From contig JANVCC010000018.1 of the NCBI GenBank assembly GCA_025345505.1, forward strand, positions 56,563,656-56,627,655: a DNA stretch of 64,000 nt. The letters are read 5' to 3'. Source of the stretch: Todiramphus chloris collaris (Eukaryota; Chordata; Aves; Coraciiformes; Alcedinidae). Below the pieces are notes generated by a model. The model was given only the letters and a program-made list of their open reading frames with translations. It was not told where the DNA came from and did no database searches. Positions 14,101-26,190 of the stretch are shown here, in pieces. Positions within the stretch are counted from its first letter, which is position 1, and the number at the start of each line of letters is the position of its first letter. Both the position numbers and the translations under genes were made by a program.

Positions 14101-17100
14101 GCAAAACAAAACTGGAGCTTGCCCCTACTGTTCATTACTTTTTTTGAAACAGGTGTGTGGAAGTTGCTCTGCTAGCAGTGTTATGAGATTTTATGTTCTT
14201 AAGATTTTACAACATTTCTTTTATGGGAAATAAGCATTCTGTTACGTAAGGTGGTTTTCATGGGTAGTTCATAACCAGAGGTACAATAATGTGTAGTAAA
14301 GCAATGCCTTGAAAAAATGTGGTATCAGTTAGTTGTCAATAACTGTCCCATTCACGATATTCAGTCATTGTGACTTTTCTTAGCCTTTCTCAACTGCTAT
14401 GAATAATCTGGAATATTTATGAACGTGTGTGCTCTATCATGGAATGTTCTGATTTTAGTTATATGACTATGTTTTAAACCTGTAGGAGTTCAGGGGAATC
14501 TTCTCTACGTGCAGCAAGACACTCTGAAAATAGGAAAATAAGCGTACAGTGATTCGGGTAGGAGATCAGGCAGTTTTAAAATTAGCACTTCTGTCTTTAG
14601 GTGTCTCAGCAGGAGGACTTGCAAGTATGGAAACTTTTGTTCTGCCTCTCTTAGGTTGTTTGCAGAAATCTAACCTTTGTGTTAAGTCTAATAATGAGAT
14701 TTCTAATGTTGAACACTATTTTAGTACCATTTCTTGATTCCGTTGGAGACTATTTCTGTGTGAGTAGCTACAGACTAGTTTAAAAACAGCTATGATATTT
14801 TGCTAAATCAATCTGCAAGAACATATACCTCTTCTGTAGCATATTCTTCCAAATGATGCCAAATATGTAAATTAACTATTGCATGCTTGCTTCATTTAAT
14901 CCAAGAGACTAAAAAAAAAAAAGCTAAGTTGCTTCTCATATGAACGTTGTCTGTCCTCTAACAGATTCTTTGTGATGCAAACCCATGCCCAAAGTTTTTC
15001 TTATAAACTCTAACTTGTAGCTTTCCTTGTTACATCTTTCTAGGCTTTGCAGATCAGGCATGGTAGAATAAGTATATCACACAATTAATATAAATAAAAT
15101 TTTCATATACTTCAGTAATATTTTTCTGAGGTCTTGTTTGAATAAGGATTTTTGTATACTTTACATAGAAAAGGTAATATTGTTAAGGTTTAATTTACAA
15201 AATCTGCAATTACCAATTTTCACATTGAACTATTAAAATAGTTCACATAATGTCTATATAATGCTAGAGATTTGTATTATAATTCCTTTATTACACAGGG
15301 GTGCTTTTGGCTGTCAGTTTTTAGTCCAGTTGGAGCAGTTCCTTGCCTGCTGAAATATCTATTGCTTCTCTACAACAGAGCAGCATTCTGTAATGAATGG
15401 AATACTGCCCTACCAGTTCCTTTCATGTGAAAGATTTTAAAGTAAGTAATGAGCTGGTAAAAAATGGATGGAACCTCCTGACAGTGGGAGAATTTCTTGC
15501 TCTGAAGAAATTAAGGTCAATGCTCAGTTGTGCTGAAAAGGGGCAGAAGTCCTTGAACTTGTCTGTGGTCCATTTGGTGATCATTAAAAGTCTGGCCGTT
15601 GTAGTCACTAAAATCTGACTACGTTTACTAGTAAACAAAAAGGCTGTTCTCATTCTTTGATACTGATGTTTATATTTTATTATAAAAACTGATAATAAAA
15701 ATCAAATTAGATTTCTGTTAGATCAGTTGTTGTTTGTATGATCATTTCTAGAACGCTTGTATACTAAATTTAAACTTATCTAACAATAGTCTTGCAGTAA
15801 GGAATGTCTTGGGAATTTATTGGGACTTGGGACTTGAATTGAATGACACTTTCTTTTCCTGAGAACACCTTTCAGGATTTGGAAAGCAATCTAATATTCA
15901 AATCCTCTGTCTCAAACAATGAGCCTCAAAAAATACAAACTGCCTAAACAATTTGACTCCTTGATTTTTATTTTATTTATTTTATTTTTTTCCCTTCTCT
16001 CTTTTAAAGGTGCATTTGAGCTTCTTACTGTTTCTCCATCGGCTTGCAGAAGAATCCAGGACAAATGCTTTTGCGAACAGAAGCAAAATAATTAAACCTG
16101 AGCACACTATAGCTGCAGCAAAGGTAATAATTAATTTTTAATATTTTTCTTTGTAATATAAAATGTTTTATAACAACATATACAAACATTTTCTGTGTTC
16201 GTATAGATATGTTTTTACTTATAATCCAAAACCTGCAGAAATGTAATGTTCTTTAATCCATCATTTGCACAATTCACTCTTACTAAGACATCAAATTAAC
16301 TATTCTTGCCCTATTAAATATAGCCCTATTTTTCTTGATTATTCATAGATTAAACATATTAAATGTTTAAATTCATAGTTTCAGTGTGTGGGTGAGTCTA
16401 CACAGTATTCCACAATCAATCATCCACCGACTGAAAGCCCAGGGAACAGAAGTAAATTCCAAAATTGGAGGATCCTTATATCACATAGTACTGTATCAAG
16501 GAAATGCACTGTCTTAACTTCAGTAATACAAATGAAGCTTTATGGAACAAATGAGAAATAGTTCAGAGAGATACAAATATCTTTACTTACCCCTTCAGTC
16601 CTTACCTGATTAGTCTGAAAGATGTTTGAAGTGGTATCTTGCGTCATTACTACTTAAACAGGTATTTCTTGTTCCGTTGTGTTTGACAAGGGAAGAACTA
16701 AGGGACCATTAAACTGTGGATTGATATATGGGTAGTTCAGTGCAGCACAAATTGCTGTATGAATATCTGTGAAGGAGGAATCCTCTGCGTTACAAAGCAC
16801 GGTAAGTTTCGCTTGCATACAAAAGAAGGGAAACTGGAAGACGTTAATACATCTTTCCCTCTAGAAAGAATGAGAGTAGTGTCAAAATATGACTGAAATC
16901 CTTTTATGTTCTGTAGTTTTTTTCATTTGCTGGGATATATCTGCTTTACCTAAATTTCATGAAGGAGTTCAGTATCTTTAATTTGTTATCTATTCAACCA
17001 CCTGCTGGTTCTGGGCAAATTAAAAGAACCAAACTCAGTGTTATCTGATATTTGGGTCCTGTGGCTTCTGTTTATCTTCAGTATTTATTTTTTTTTTCCC

Positions 17101-17859
17101 CCTCTGGTGAAATGTTTAGTTTGATACTTTCTATTGCTATAGCAACAAAAACATATACAGGATGTGTAAGGTAGCCAAGTGAATATTACAGTTGGACTCT
17201 TATGCATTTATAATTTCTTTTTAACTGCAATCTTAACATTATTTGAACATTTTTGTGCTCCATTTATTTTATTTTTTTCAGATGAGAAGGAAAAGCTGCC
17301 TGCATTGTAGTAATGTTAACACTTAAAAGGTCCCACTTGGGCTTTAAAGTTCACTTTTCAACTTAAACTCCAAACCAAAAAATTTCCTTCCAAGGGTCTG
17401 GACAATCTTGATATAGAAATAAGACATTGCAAATTAAAATTGAGCATAGTAGCTGTATAATTTCAGATTTTTTTTTTTTTATTCTTCTTGTCTAGGCCTA
17501 ATGGGGTAAAAGCTTCAAGGAATCTGCTGAGGGCTTGAGAGCGCTATTGCTGTTTCTCAGCATTTATTTTAAAAATAAGCCTTTTATTTTACATAATTCT
17601 TGGTTATGAATGTTCTTACTAAAAAAATACTTTATCATACAGTATTTTTCTGTGTGCTTTTGCTTTATTTTTAGCCTTTCCTCTGGAGTTTTACATTTAA
17701 CGACTCTACTTTTAGAAACAGATTGTTTGGCTAGGTGAACCTTTGGTTTGAGTAACCCAGTGTTTTGAATCACTTACCATTGCCTGGATTGTAGTGATAA
17801 AAAGTGATAAATATAATTTTTTCTTTTTGCAGGTTACTTTAAAGAAAAGCAGAGGCTAG
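11038..17859 (+). CDS. CENPW: Centromere protein W (CENP-W), three exons
   Basis: CENP-W is a small histone-fold protein of the constitutive centromere-associated network. It pairs with CENP-T, and the dimer joins CENP-S/CENP-X in a DNA-binding T-W-S-X complex at the inner kinetochore. Joining 11038-11127, 16010-16123 and 17833-17859 gives 76 codons plus TAG. Recognition rests on the strings KPQLRL, DLLVHL, HRLAEESRTNA and the C-terminus LKKSRG, which I remember as nearly identical in human CENP-W. Residues 1-20 are basic and start the fold, about 29-52 form the long central helix, and about 60-71 the last helix. Human CENP-W is about 88 residues; the difference is roughly 12 residues missing at the N-terminus. 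The start chosen is the first ATG inside the CpG island, with A at -3. The frame stays open upstream with no ATG, so a non-AUG extension cannot be excluded. Both introns are GT-AG and phase 0. The protein should act in the nucleus at centromeres. Confidence 0.95.
13432..13453. repeat. Poly(T) run in CENPW intron 1
   Basis: Twenty-two consecutive T residues. No retroposon body or target-site duplication was recognised beside it, so it may be a simple homopolymer. Length is likely variable. Confidence 0.85.
15226..15245. repeat. Short perfect hairpin in CENPW intron 1
   Basis: TGAACTAT (15226-15233) and ATAGTTCA (15238-15245) are exact reverse complements around TAAA. Possibly chance; no function is assigned. 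Confidence 0.45.
16010..16123 (+). CDS. CENPW: CENPW coding exon 2
   Basis: Encodes residues 31-68, from VHLSF to AAAK, the main part of the histone fold including the HRLAEESRTNA segment that matches vertebrate CENP-W closely. The acceptor is a clear polypyrimidine tract ending AAAG and the donor is AAG|GTAATA. The length of 114 bases keeps the reading frame. Confidence 0.95.
16124..17832 (+). other. CENPW: CENPW intron 2 (1,709 bp)
   Basis: Begins GTAATA and ends CTTTTTGCAG. It contains a 12-base palindrome, TTGCTATAGCAA, at 17134-17145, which resembles an RFX X-box with one end mismatch. No other gene or repeat was recognised. Confidence 0.9.
17833..17859 (+). CDS. CENPW: CENPW coding exon 3 (last 8 codons and stop)
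   Basis: Encodes VTLKKSRG followed by TAG. The acceptor TTTTTGCAG is strong and the frame joins exon 2 in phase 0. The C-terminus is one residue different (T for I) from the VILKKSRG I remember for human CENP-W. The exon is too short to find without the homology. Confidence 0.93.
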   Translation, partial: VTLKKSRG

Positions 17860-18191
17860 AAAGCAGACCAGTGGATTTCAAAGCACATTTTTCTGTTTTC
17901 TTACTAACATGAGATCCTGCGAGACAGCACTTGCACTTGTGGAAGTATTTAGTTTTATTGATGTCTGCCTCCTGACTCTGAGTATCTTACTGTTTCTTTT
18001 GGAATGTGTATTTTCTTACAATGTTTATTTTCATACACTTGATGCATAATTTAAAAATTTGTGTCACTTGTCATTTAATATTTTTGATGTACCTTAATTC
18101 TTCAATAATAATGGAGGAATGCCTACATCGTAGTCATTTTTCAGGGATGATGTTTGTTATTAGAAATATGAAACTTCTAAAGGAGAACAGT

Positions 18192-18197
18192 AATAAA
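18192..18197 (+). terminator. CENPW: Candidate proximal poly(A) signal AATAAA
   Basis: A canonical hexamer 333 bases after the CENPW stop codon. The downstream 30 bases are only weakly GU-rich, so its use is uncertain. Confidence 0.45.
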
Positions 18198-18693
18198 GGT
18201 GCAGGCTTAAAGCTTCAGAACAGATATGCTAGCTAAGCAAAATCTTGCAGAATCACTGTAGAAACTAGTGTATTAAATATCATGGGTTCGATTTATTTAA
18301 AAATGTGTTAATATTTTCTAAATGACTTTGAAACGTAGATTAACACTTCTGTGTTCTGGGGAAAGTATACATATTTTTGTATTTCTGAATCATACTCTGA
18401 ACTGTTAAGCTAGCCTATTGTATGATGTGTTATACAAGACAAGTTGGTGGTCTCCAGTTGGTGTGGACAGATGCACGTTATGGAAAAGATCTGGCACAGC
18501 TGATGTTTTTCAAGTTAGAAGTAGTGAAGATAAGTTGATGTGAATGCCAGACTGCTTCATCCCCACTTCTGAATGTCATCCCAACCTGTCAGAAGTCTAG
18601 AAATGTACATTTATAAAAATAACTTGTTAAATTAAAATAATTTTCTATTATTCCTAATCTGATATTTTTAAACACTTTCTGAACACTTTGCTT

Positions 18694-18711
18694 AATAAAT
18701 TTTTTAATAAA
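18694..18711 (+). terminator. CENPW: Candidate paired poly(A) signals
   Basis: Two AATAAA hexamers, at 18694-18699 and 18706-18711, followed by a GU-containing stretch around 18740-18765. This is a plausible main cleavage region for CENPW. Confidence 0.45.
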
Positions 18712-18802
18712 GATGCAGCTGAATCTCACAGTTTGAGCTGCTAACACAGTTTTGGGGAATATTTGGTAGCTATCTTTCAAATGCACAGTGAGCTGTTCTT
18801 AA

Positions 18803-18808
18803 AATAAA
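18803..18808 (+). terminator. CENPW: Candidate distal poly(A) signal AATAAA
   Basis: A canonical hexamer followed within 20 bases by a GT-rich stretch (TGTGTATTGAGT), a reasonable downstream element. It would give a 3' UTR of about 970 bases. Confidence 0.4.
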
Positions 18809-21800
18809 GAATTTTAAAACATGTGTATTGAGTAGTCTAATTTTGTTTAGCACATTACTGTGTAGATTCTAGAAACTAAATTAAAAAAATGCATTTTATA
18901 AATATTTTTGTAGTGTAAGGAAGCTGGATCAATGCCAGAACTTCAGATTTCATATCATATTCACATACTTTTAAAAATTCTGTACAACCTGTGAAAATTC
19001 ATCAGTAGGCATCCTTCTCTTTCTTCATGAAAGGAAGGATGACTTTTCTGCTTTACGTACCTCAGTGGAGCTTGGTTCAGTCTGCTAGTATGGTTGACCA
19101 GATTCCTTATTTTGCGTTTTCTTCTCTTACTCTCTTGGAATCCACAAAGAAAGCTGAGAACATACATGTGTAGAGGATATTTGGACTTAATCTGAAGTAC
19201 TTTCTCAGGAATAAGGGCAATCTGACTAGGTATTTATAATTTTCTTTGTAGTTATTGTCTGATATAACAATTTTATTACAACACCAAGTTTTCTTTTGTT
19301 AGAAATATTTTCTCTTAAATTTTTCTCTGAAATATTTTCTTGCATAATTACATACCTTTCCTCATTATACAGCTCTTTGAGTGCTATAGCTTTTGGAAGT
19401 TGTTTTGATGTCCACTTTGTCTTTTTTTTCAGTTAACCAGGAATAACATTCACCTTGAGCTTAGGGGAATGTTCTCGTTCTCATGTGCTAGATGGATGAT
19501 CAGCTGCCATGGAAGAAAGGAAGAAAGGAAGGGTTAAAACATGTACTTTTAAAGTATTTTATACAGTGGTTTTGGCCTGTATTCAGGGTTAGGAAGGTGC
19601 TTTTTGTTGTTGTTGTTTTGTTTTGTGTTCTGTTTTTGGTTTTGTTTTCTTTGTTTTTTCAAATAGAAGAAAGACTTTTTTTTTCTGTAAGCCCTGAGAA
19701 GTTTCAGTCAGAATGTGTCCTGTCACTGTATTGTCAGTACCTTGTGAATGTTTCAGGCAGTTATTCAAGTTTCTCTTTTAAAATTGTCTTTGAAAATTAA
19801 TGTCAATGTAGTGTGGTTAAGTATTCAGAAATATACAATACTATTATGTTTTTCCAGTATCTTGAACATTCACAATAAGGTTAATCATATCCATATTTGG
19901 CAGCTCTTCTGTACTTCTTCATGTATATACATAGGGTCTTTTTTCTACCTAGCATTCCTTGCTGAAAACTCCTTACAGCAGTATTGTCTAAATGCCCAAT
20001 CGATATAACAGTCAAGGATATACTAATAATCTATTTTCTGTTACTGAATCTCTAATGACAAAACATCAAAGCACGTAGTTCTAGAAAATGTTTCTAAACT
20101 AGACCTGGGGTAGAAAGCCTAATGAAGTTGAGTTCTCTTATTTGAGTTCCTACGCTGATTCTTTGCTGTTAGGAAGAAAAAGGCAAGACTTACTGAGGGA
20201 AGAGTTGTGCTAGTACATTAATATTCTACACAACTGTTTTCACAAAGCCTTGAAAAATTTAGTATACGTAAACTACTGAGACTATTGACTTACTTGAATT
20301 CCCCCTTGTTATCAAGGTACAATTCAAGAGATTTGGGGAAGAAGTGCTCAGATAATACAATTATGACTCATTTGCCCAGGAAAGCTGGATAGGAGGTCTA
20401 AAAAAATTAAAGTCACACAACAACATCAATGTTTTTCTGTTCTCTTTGCAGCTTTCCCAGTTCTTCTGTTTCACATCCTATGCTGCCCTTTCACTATGAC
20501 CACCAATGAAAGAAAGGAAAGTCAAAGTGAAGAGGCAGAAAATTGTGAAAGAGTATTTCTGGTGGCCCTTAACTTTCAGCTTTCCACAGGGCTAGTGTTA
20601 ACTTCTGGGCCTGTGAGTTATATCACAGGTGTTTAAGGCACAAAAGAAGAAAAATGTTTATTGATAAGTGGATGACTATGAGGGAAGAGAGTGGTTTCCC
20701 TTGTAGGGTGGTGCTGCTGCTATTTTTGTTACATATATAGAGTGACTGATGAAAGAGGGTCTGCGGTTTGCCAGCTTAAGTCTTGAGGAGTATGCACTCT
20801 CTACCTCGTGGTCCATATCATTTTGCTTGCAAGATAAGCAAAAAGAAAAGATAATTGGGGAAAGTTTTAAAACTAGATTCATTCATACTTCTGTTTTAAT
20901 TTGTAGGGCACATAAGAAATATTTTCTGAGTGGTAGAGATCACCTGTTTATTAGGTTTAAAACTATTTTTTTTAAAGTGTGAATATTAAGAAGGGTATAT
21001 CAGTGAAAGTTAGATCTATGGAGCTGTTTAACTCCTAGTGGAGTCAACAGGAATATATGAACTTGTATACTTTTGGGGGTCAGGGCCCAAATAATCACTG
21101 TTCTATTTGAATCTAAAGCCATGTTGGATCATTAAGCCAGCTATTTTAATTGAGGAAATCAACACAGGTGCTATAGGATATTTGTTTCATTGTGCTCGGA
21201 TGTGGAGGAATCTATGGTTACTAAAAAAGAATCTTAAGTCGCATAATACAGACAAATTTTTCTAGCTATAGTGGTCCAGTAAAGGGAAAAAAAAACCCTA
21301 TCAGAAATATATGATGTAATAGAAAAATTCTTTTTCTAGCCATAAGGTGGGGATAGAGCAAAAACTGTCTGTCTTCCCTGCAGTAACTTCCCATTAGAGA
21401 AAACTTTCTGTTTATTGTGACACTTCTAGACTTTTTTTAAGATTAGCAAGCCTGTGCTGTTGACATATGTAAAGCAACTGATGTTTAAAAAAAAAAAAAA
21501 AAATCCCTTTCACATCAAAACAGGGTATTCCACTGATCCAGACTGAGAAGGCAAAAGTTAGTTAAGTGAGGCTTTGGTGGATCTTCAAGGTTTTTCTTTC
21601 TTCAAAGCTTGATGTTTCAGCATCAGATAGTTTTCTCACTTATAGGTCTATAATTATTTGCACAACATAGCTTAATTTTTAGAAATTGGTATGTCCTATG
21701 CAGAAGGTTTTTGTACAGGGCATTGCTTGTATAGGAACCCTAACTATAAAACATATAGCTTGTGTCTGTTGAACTGCTGACTTGACATTCCATTAGTCTT

Positions 21801-24800
21801 TTAGCAGCTTAGAACAACTAATTGTAGGTCATTGTAACCCCTAAATACATAGAGTTTTGAGTATGTATTTAGGTGTGATTTATGTTTCAAATAAAAGTGC
21901 TGATTATAGTAAAAATTTCTATTTCCAGAGATGTAAACTGTATGTCATATTTATTTTCTTCTGACTGTTTCAAAGTGCTGTGCGTAGTTGTTTTTCAGTT
22001 CATTATACTATATATGTATGTATTGGAATATAGATTCCTTGGTATGTTTTAAAGGTACTGTACTTGTAGTTGCTGTGTAGCCTACTTGGAGATGATAAAA
22101 CAGCAAAACAACTTAAATTTCTTATGTTTGAATAGTTTCAGTTCTCAAGTAAGAAGATGCTGGCAGCATTTTTTTGGTGCTAACTACAGAATTGCAGCTT
22201 CTTGAGGAAGATGGTACAGTCTTCCCACCTGACAGCTTGTGGTTCTTCAGACATAGTCAGTTGGAATTCATTCATTTACTGTGTGGTGAACGGTGTTGAG
22301 GGCATGTCAGTTTCTTTGCAGTCCACATTTATCAAATTCACACGGGCTTTGGTGCATAATATTCTCCTGTGGGATGGGTTATTAATGTTATCCCGACCAA
22401 ACTGCTGAAAGATCTTTTCAGGTCATTTGAAACCTGTAAGATCAAGTTTCTTACTGAGAAGGTCACTTTCCTGGGAGAATGATTTCAGTGCGTGGAGAAC
22501 TTGGTAGAGCGTAGAAAAATGACTAAACAGCCCTAAAATTACTTCTGGCTTACAAGAATGTGGACCTTAAAAGTAGCCTTAGTACTGGGTAATAATGTGA
22601 TTGCAGCAGTTAAATAAAACCAAGGAATGGTTTGCTCTTAACCTCCTAGCACTAGGTCAGACTCTGCAGAAACAGAAACTCCTATTTTGTTTCCTCAGTG
22701 TGTAGAAAGCACAGAAAGATGCATATTTTTGCTATTGAACAGATCCCGAATCAAAAATTATAAAGGGCAAATACTTCCAAGTGAATGTAATAAGGAATAG
22801 GTTTGGATTAGCTGGAGATTCTGATCCCTTGTATCAGGTCTGAGTTGGTCTAATCGTATTTGTGCTAACCTCTAAAACTGACAGCCTAATGTGTGTTTTT
22901 TCATTTGCTTAACTTTAGCAAGTAAGTGCACACACAGATTTGAGTATATAACTGAAAACTGTTTTAACGAGATCTGTGCAAGTTTTTCTACATAAACCAG
23001 ACAAAAGAAAGCATGTAAGTAACATGTAGGCCACTTTTTAAAATTCTGTTGCGTAGCTGAAATCTTCTTACAAGCAAGCCTCTTGTCCTAGCTGTTGGAG
23101 TGTACTCACAGGGCAAAAGCTAGAGTTAACATCCTGCTGCTGAGTTACATTTAAACATGTTTAAATTCTTTATTCTTTAGTTTGATTTTACTCAGAGAAA
23201 ATTACATGTGTATAATGCTGTTCCCAAAATTGGCCAAATGTTTATTACTGATTTCTGGAGCTTGGTTAGCAATTAAAAATGAGTTAATGACAGAACCTAA
23301 TTTAAAAGGAAAAAAAAAAAAAGAGAGGGGAGCAGTAAGGGAAAGGTACGTGCATAACATAGTAAATGATTGTCTGGCCAACCTCAGCTATGTTTCTGTA
23401 CCTTCACAATTTGTTTTTCATGGTGAAGTTTAGTTGTGGGTTCCCGCACTTTCCAAATTTAAAGGGTTGGGTTTTGGGGGAGGAGAGCAGTAGTTTTCAT
23501 ATAGTTTAAGTAACAATGCTCCTCTAAAACTTTTTTCAAAAGAGTTAGATTTGTCTCTGTTCAACCTTAATTTCAGTTTAGCTAAGGTTTTCTGGGATAT
23601 GGGATGTCTTCCTAAATTATCATCAGAGTTCCACAATTAATTTTGACTGTACATTTCCTGTTGCCTGTTCTGGAAGGTGATTTTTTCCCCACAAATTCAT
23701 ATGAATAAACCTTGAAAATCCAGATGAGAAGTGGGTGAAAGGAGTTCATCTTGTTTGGTCTAAGAGCTTTACAGGAGACTTTTCCATAATGACTGAAATT
23801 TTGCAGTGTACGTAACAGTATATGTAAATTAGCTTATCTGCTTTTCATCTTGTTTTTGTTTTCCTTATTGTTTCCCATTCCTTTTATGAATAAGACTGGA
23901 GAGAATAGTGCAGTTTTATTTTAGGGCAGTAACAACATTTAAAATCCACTACTGCCAAAAGAATGGATTAACTTTCAATCTTCTCTGAAGGCATATTAGT
24001 ATTCTTTATGTGAATTTGGGCAATAATGCATTTTTCATTTAAATGTTTAAATGGCCAACACTTTGTTCACCTACAGATACTCGTTTTAGCTTAGTAAGTG
24101 TATATATATAAAACTATATCTGTATTTATCTAAAAGTGTCTGCAGAATTAAGAATGAGAATCCCTCATCACCACTACTCGTGGGTGTTTTTGGGTTGGTT
24201 TGTGAGGTTTTTTGGGGGGGTGATGTGTTTATTTTTTAGTGGAAAGAAGAGAATGTTACCAAAGATGGTTAACTTTATGAATAGGCACTGTAGTTAGTAC
24301 AAGAATCCTTCAACAGTCTGTTGGCTTTGAAATGTGTACTGAGTTCAAGAGAATTTAAGGAAAAAGCTTCAGAGGAGCCATCAGCAGCAAGGTGAAGTTT
24401 CTTTTTTCTCTCTTTGACTAAATTTTATAAAATGGGAATGAGAGAAGGAGCAGTTGGCTAAGAATGTTTCCAAACAGGAAAAGCACACAGTCTAGCCCCA
24501 TCACTGGTATTATTTCAGATTTATACAATGTCTTGCAAATGATTGGAGTTTGAATCCACTGTCTCAGAAGATACCTGTGAAGAAGAGAGCTTCACACTCA
24601 AGGCAGAATACGACACTTGCCCTGTGCTCAGCTATTGCAGCTCTGTGGCATGTGCTTTCCTGCTAGCCATGGATGTGTGAAGTAAGGATTTTCTTTGGGC
24701 AAATATCCAGATCTTGGGAGACACTGCTGTATCAGTAATATCCTGGAGGAATTTCTCTGGACATCAGTATTAAAATGAGCTTAGTATCTTTCTACATTAT

Positions 24801-25838
24801 TCTATAGCAGGTCTGCCCTGGATAATTTTCTAGGTTTTTCTCACCTTTCTTGTAGGTTTGTCTGTGCTTTTAAGGACATTATTATAGAATTTTTAAATTA
24901 ATTTGCTTTAGGTAATCCTAAATTGTGAGTAAAATTCAAGTATAAAATGTTCCTTAAAAACATTAGTCTTCAGGGAGAAACCAAGCATAGGAGCTAGTTG
25001 CCCTTACACAAGAGTTCTGAAATATCATTGTTTACTTTCCATGTTCATTTTAATATTTCTGTATATATGCAGCATAAACACAAATGTGAGGTTGTGAAAG
25101 TAGGACCTAGGGGTCAGTGATACTTTTTGTTGACTGTGATTTTTGAAGTTGTCTCAACAAGGTATAGAATAACTTACTGGTTTGAGAAGGTGTTAACTGT
25201 GCTATAATTTTGTACCTACAAACGCAAATAAATTTTAGTGTTATTATTCATGAGACCATGCCTTATGTTGAACTTTTATTATTTGCTAAACAGCTAGCTG
25301 GCAGTGCAACTATAGCCAAGAGGTGAAAGTATAGGCAATATGAAAAACACAGGATGAGTGCAAGCACAGCAGTTTTTCTTTGGCATATTATTTTCATGAA
25401 CCTAGCATCTTTTGCATGGTTTTCCTGGAAATAAAAAGAAAACACCTTTCCAAATCATCTTTACTTGGTAGAATGGATGCTTAATTACACTGAACTTCTC
25501 CAAAACAAATGTTGATGTATTGACCTGAATTGTACCTTGGATTTTTCTGCTAACATATTTTTTTCCTACTTATTGCTTGCCCGCTTTGACTCACAAGGGA
25601 AGAGAATGGGGTAAGCTGGATACTCCTTTCTTCTAAGGCAAACTCTTCTAGTGGCTTTTTTATTGTGAAGTTCCTGGTGAAGCAGAAGGCTATATGGGTC
25701 TAAAATGATGATGTAGAAATGTGATGATTTGCCAAGAAAGTATTATTTTGTCTCTGCTAACTCTAGTTTAAAATGTTTATTCTGATGTGTGAAGACCTTC
25801 TCTGCAAATACTGGCTTTTATGCATACAACTTGTAAGA

Positions 25839-25861
25839 TTTTTTTTTTTTTTTTTTTTTTT
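25839..25861. repeat. Poly(T) run (23 bases)
   Basis: Twenty-three consecutive T residues. Read on the minus strand this could be a poly(A) tail, but no adjacent retrocopy was recognised. Confidence 0.85.
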
Positions 25862-26039
25862 GTACAGTTCAGATATTTTCTACATATTTTCTAACATATA
25901 AAACTCCAGATGGAACTTAGACTACTTGGGACTATGTTTTATTCTCTCAGGAACCCATCAATTTAAAATACCAGACTACTCTCCTGTTCGGAATGGAGAG
26001 GATTTTTGTTAAGATTATTTTAAATTTTTGTTCAGGTTT

Positions 26040-26190
26040 TTCTATGTTTTTTTTGTTTGTTTGGTTTTGGGATGTGGGTTTTTTGTTGTTATCGTTTGTT
26101 TGTGGGTTTGGGGGTTTCTTTTGTGTATGTTTGGTTTTTTTTTTTTGTTTTGGTTGGTTGGTTTCATTGGGGTTTGCTTGTGAACTACAG
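26040..26190. repeat. GT/T-rich low-complexity stretch
   Basis: An irregular series of GTTT, GGTT and T-run units, strongly strand-asymmetric with almost no C or A on the + strand. It yields a spurious F/V/G-rich open frame. It is likely diverged simple repeat. Confidence 0.7.

Larger units (their letters stand above)
11128..16009 (+). other. CENPW: CENPW intron 1 (4,882 bp)
   Basis: Begins GTGAGG and ends with a pyrimidine-rich tract and TTTTAAAG. It turns from GC-rich to AT-rich after the first few hundred bases. It holds a 22-base T run at 13432-13453 and a perfect hairpin at 15226-15245. No exon-like insert, transposon or RNA gene was recognised inside it. Confidence 0.9.
17860..18808 (+). 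other. CENPW: CENPW 3' untranslated region (outer limit)
   Basis: AT-rich sequence after the stop codon, ending at one of several possible polyadenylation signals. The outer limit given here assumes the most distal one is used; the shortest plausible 3' UTR is about 360 bases. No other gene feature was seen in it. Confidence 0.55.
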
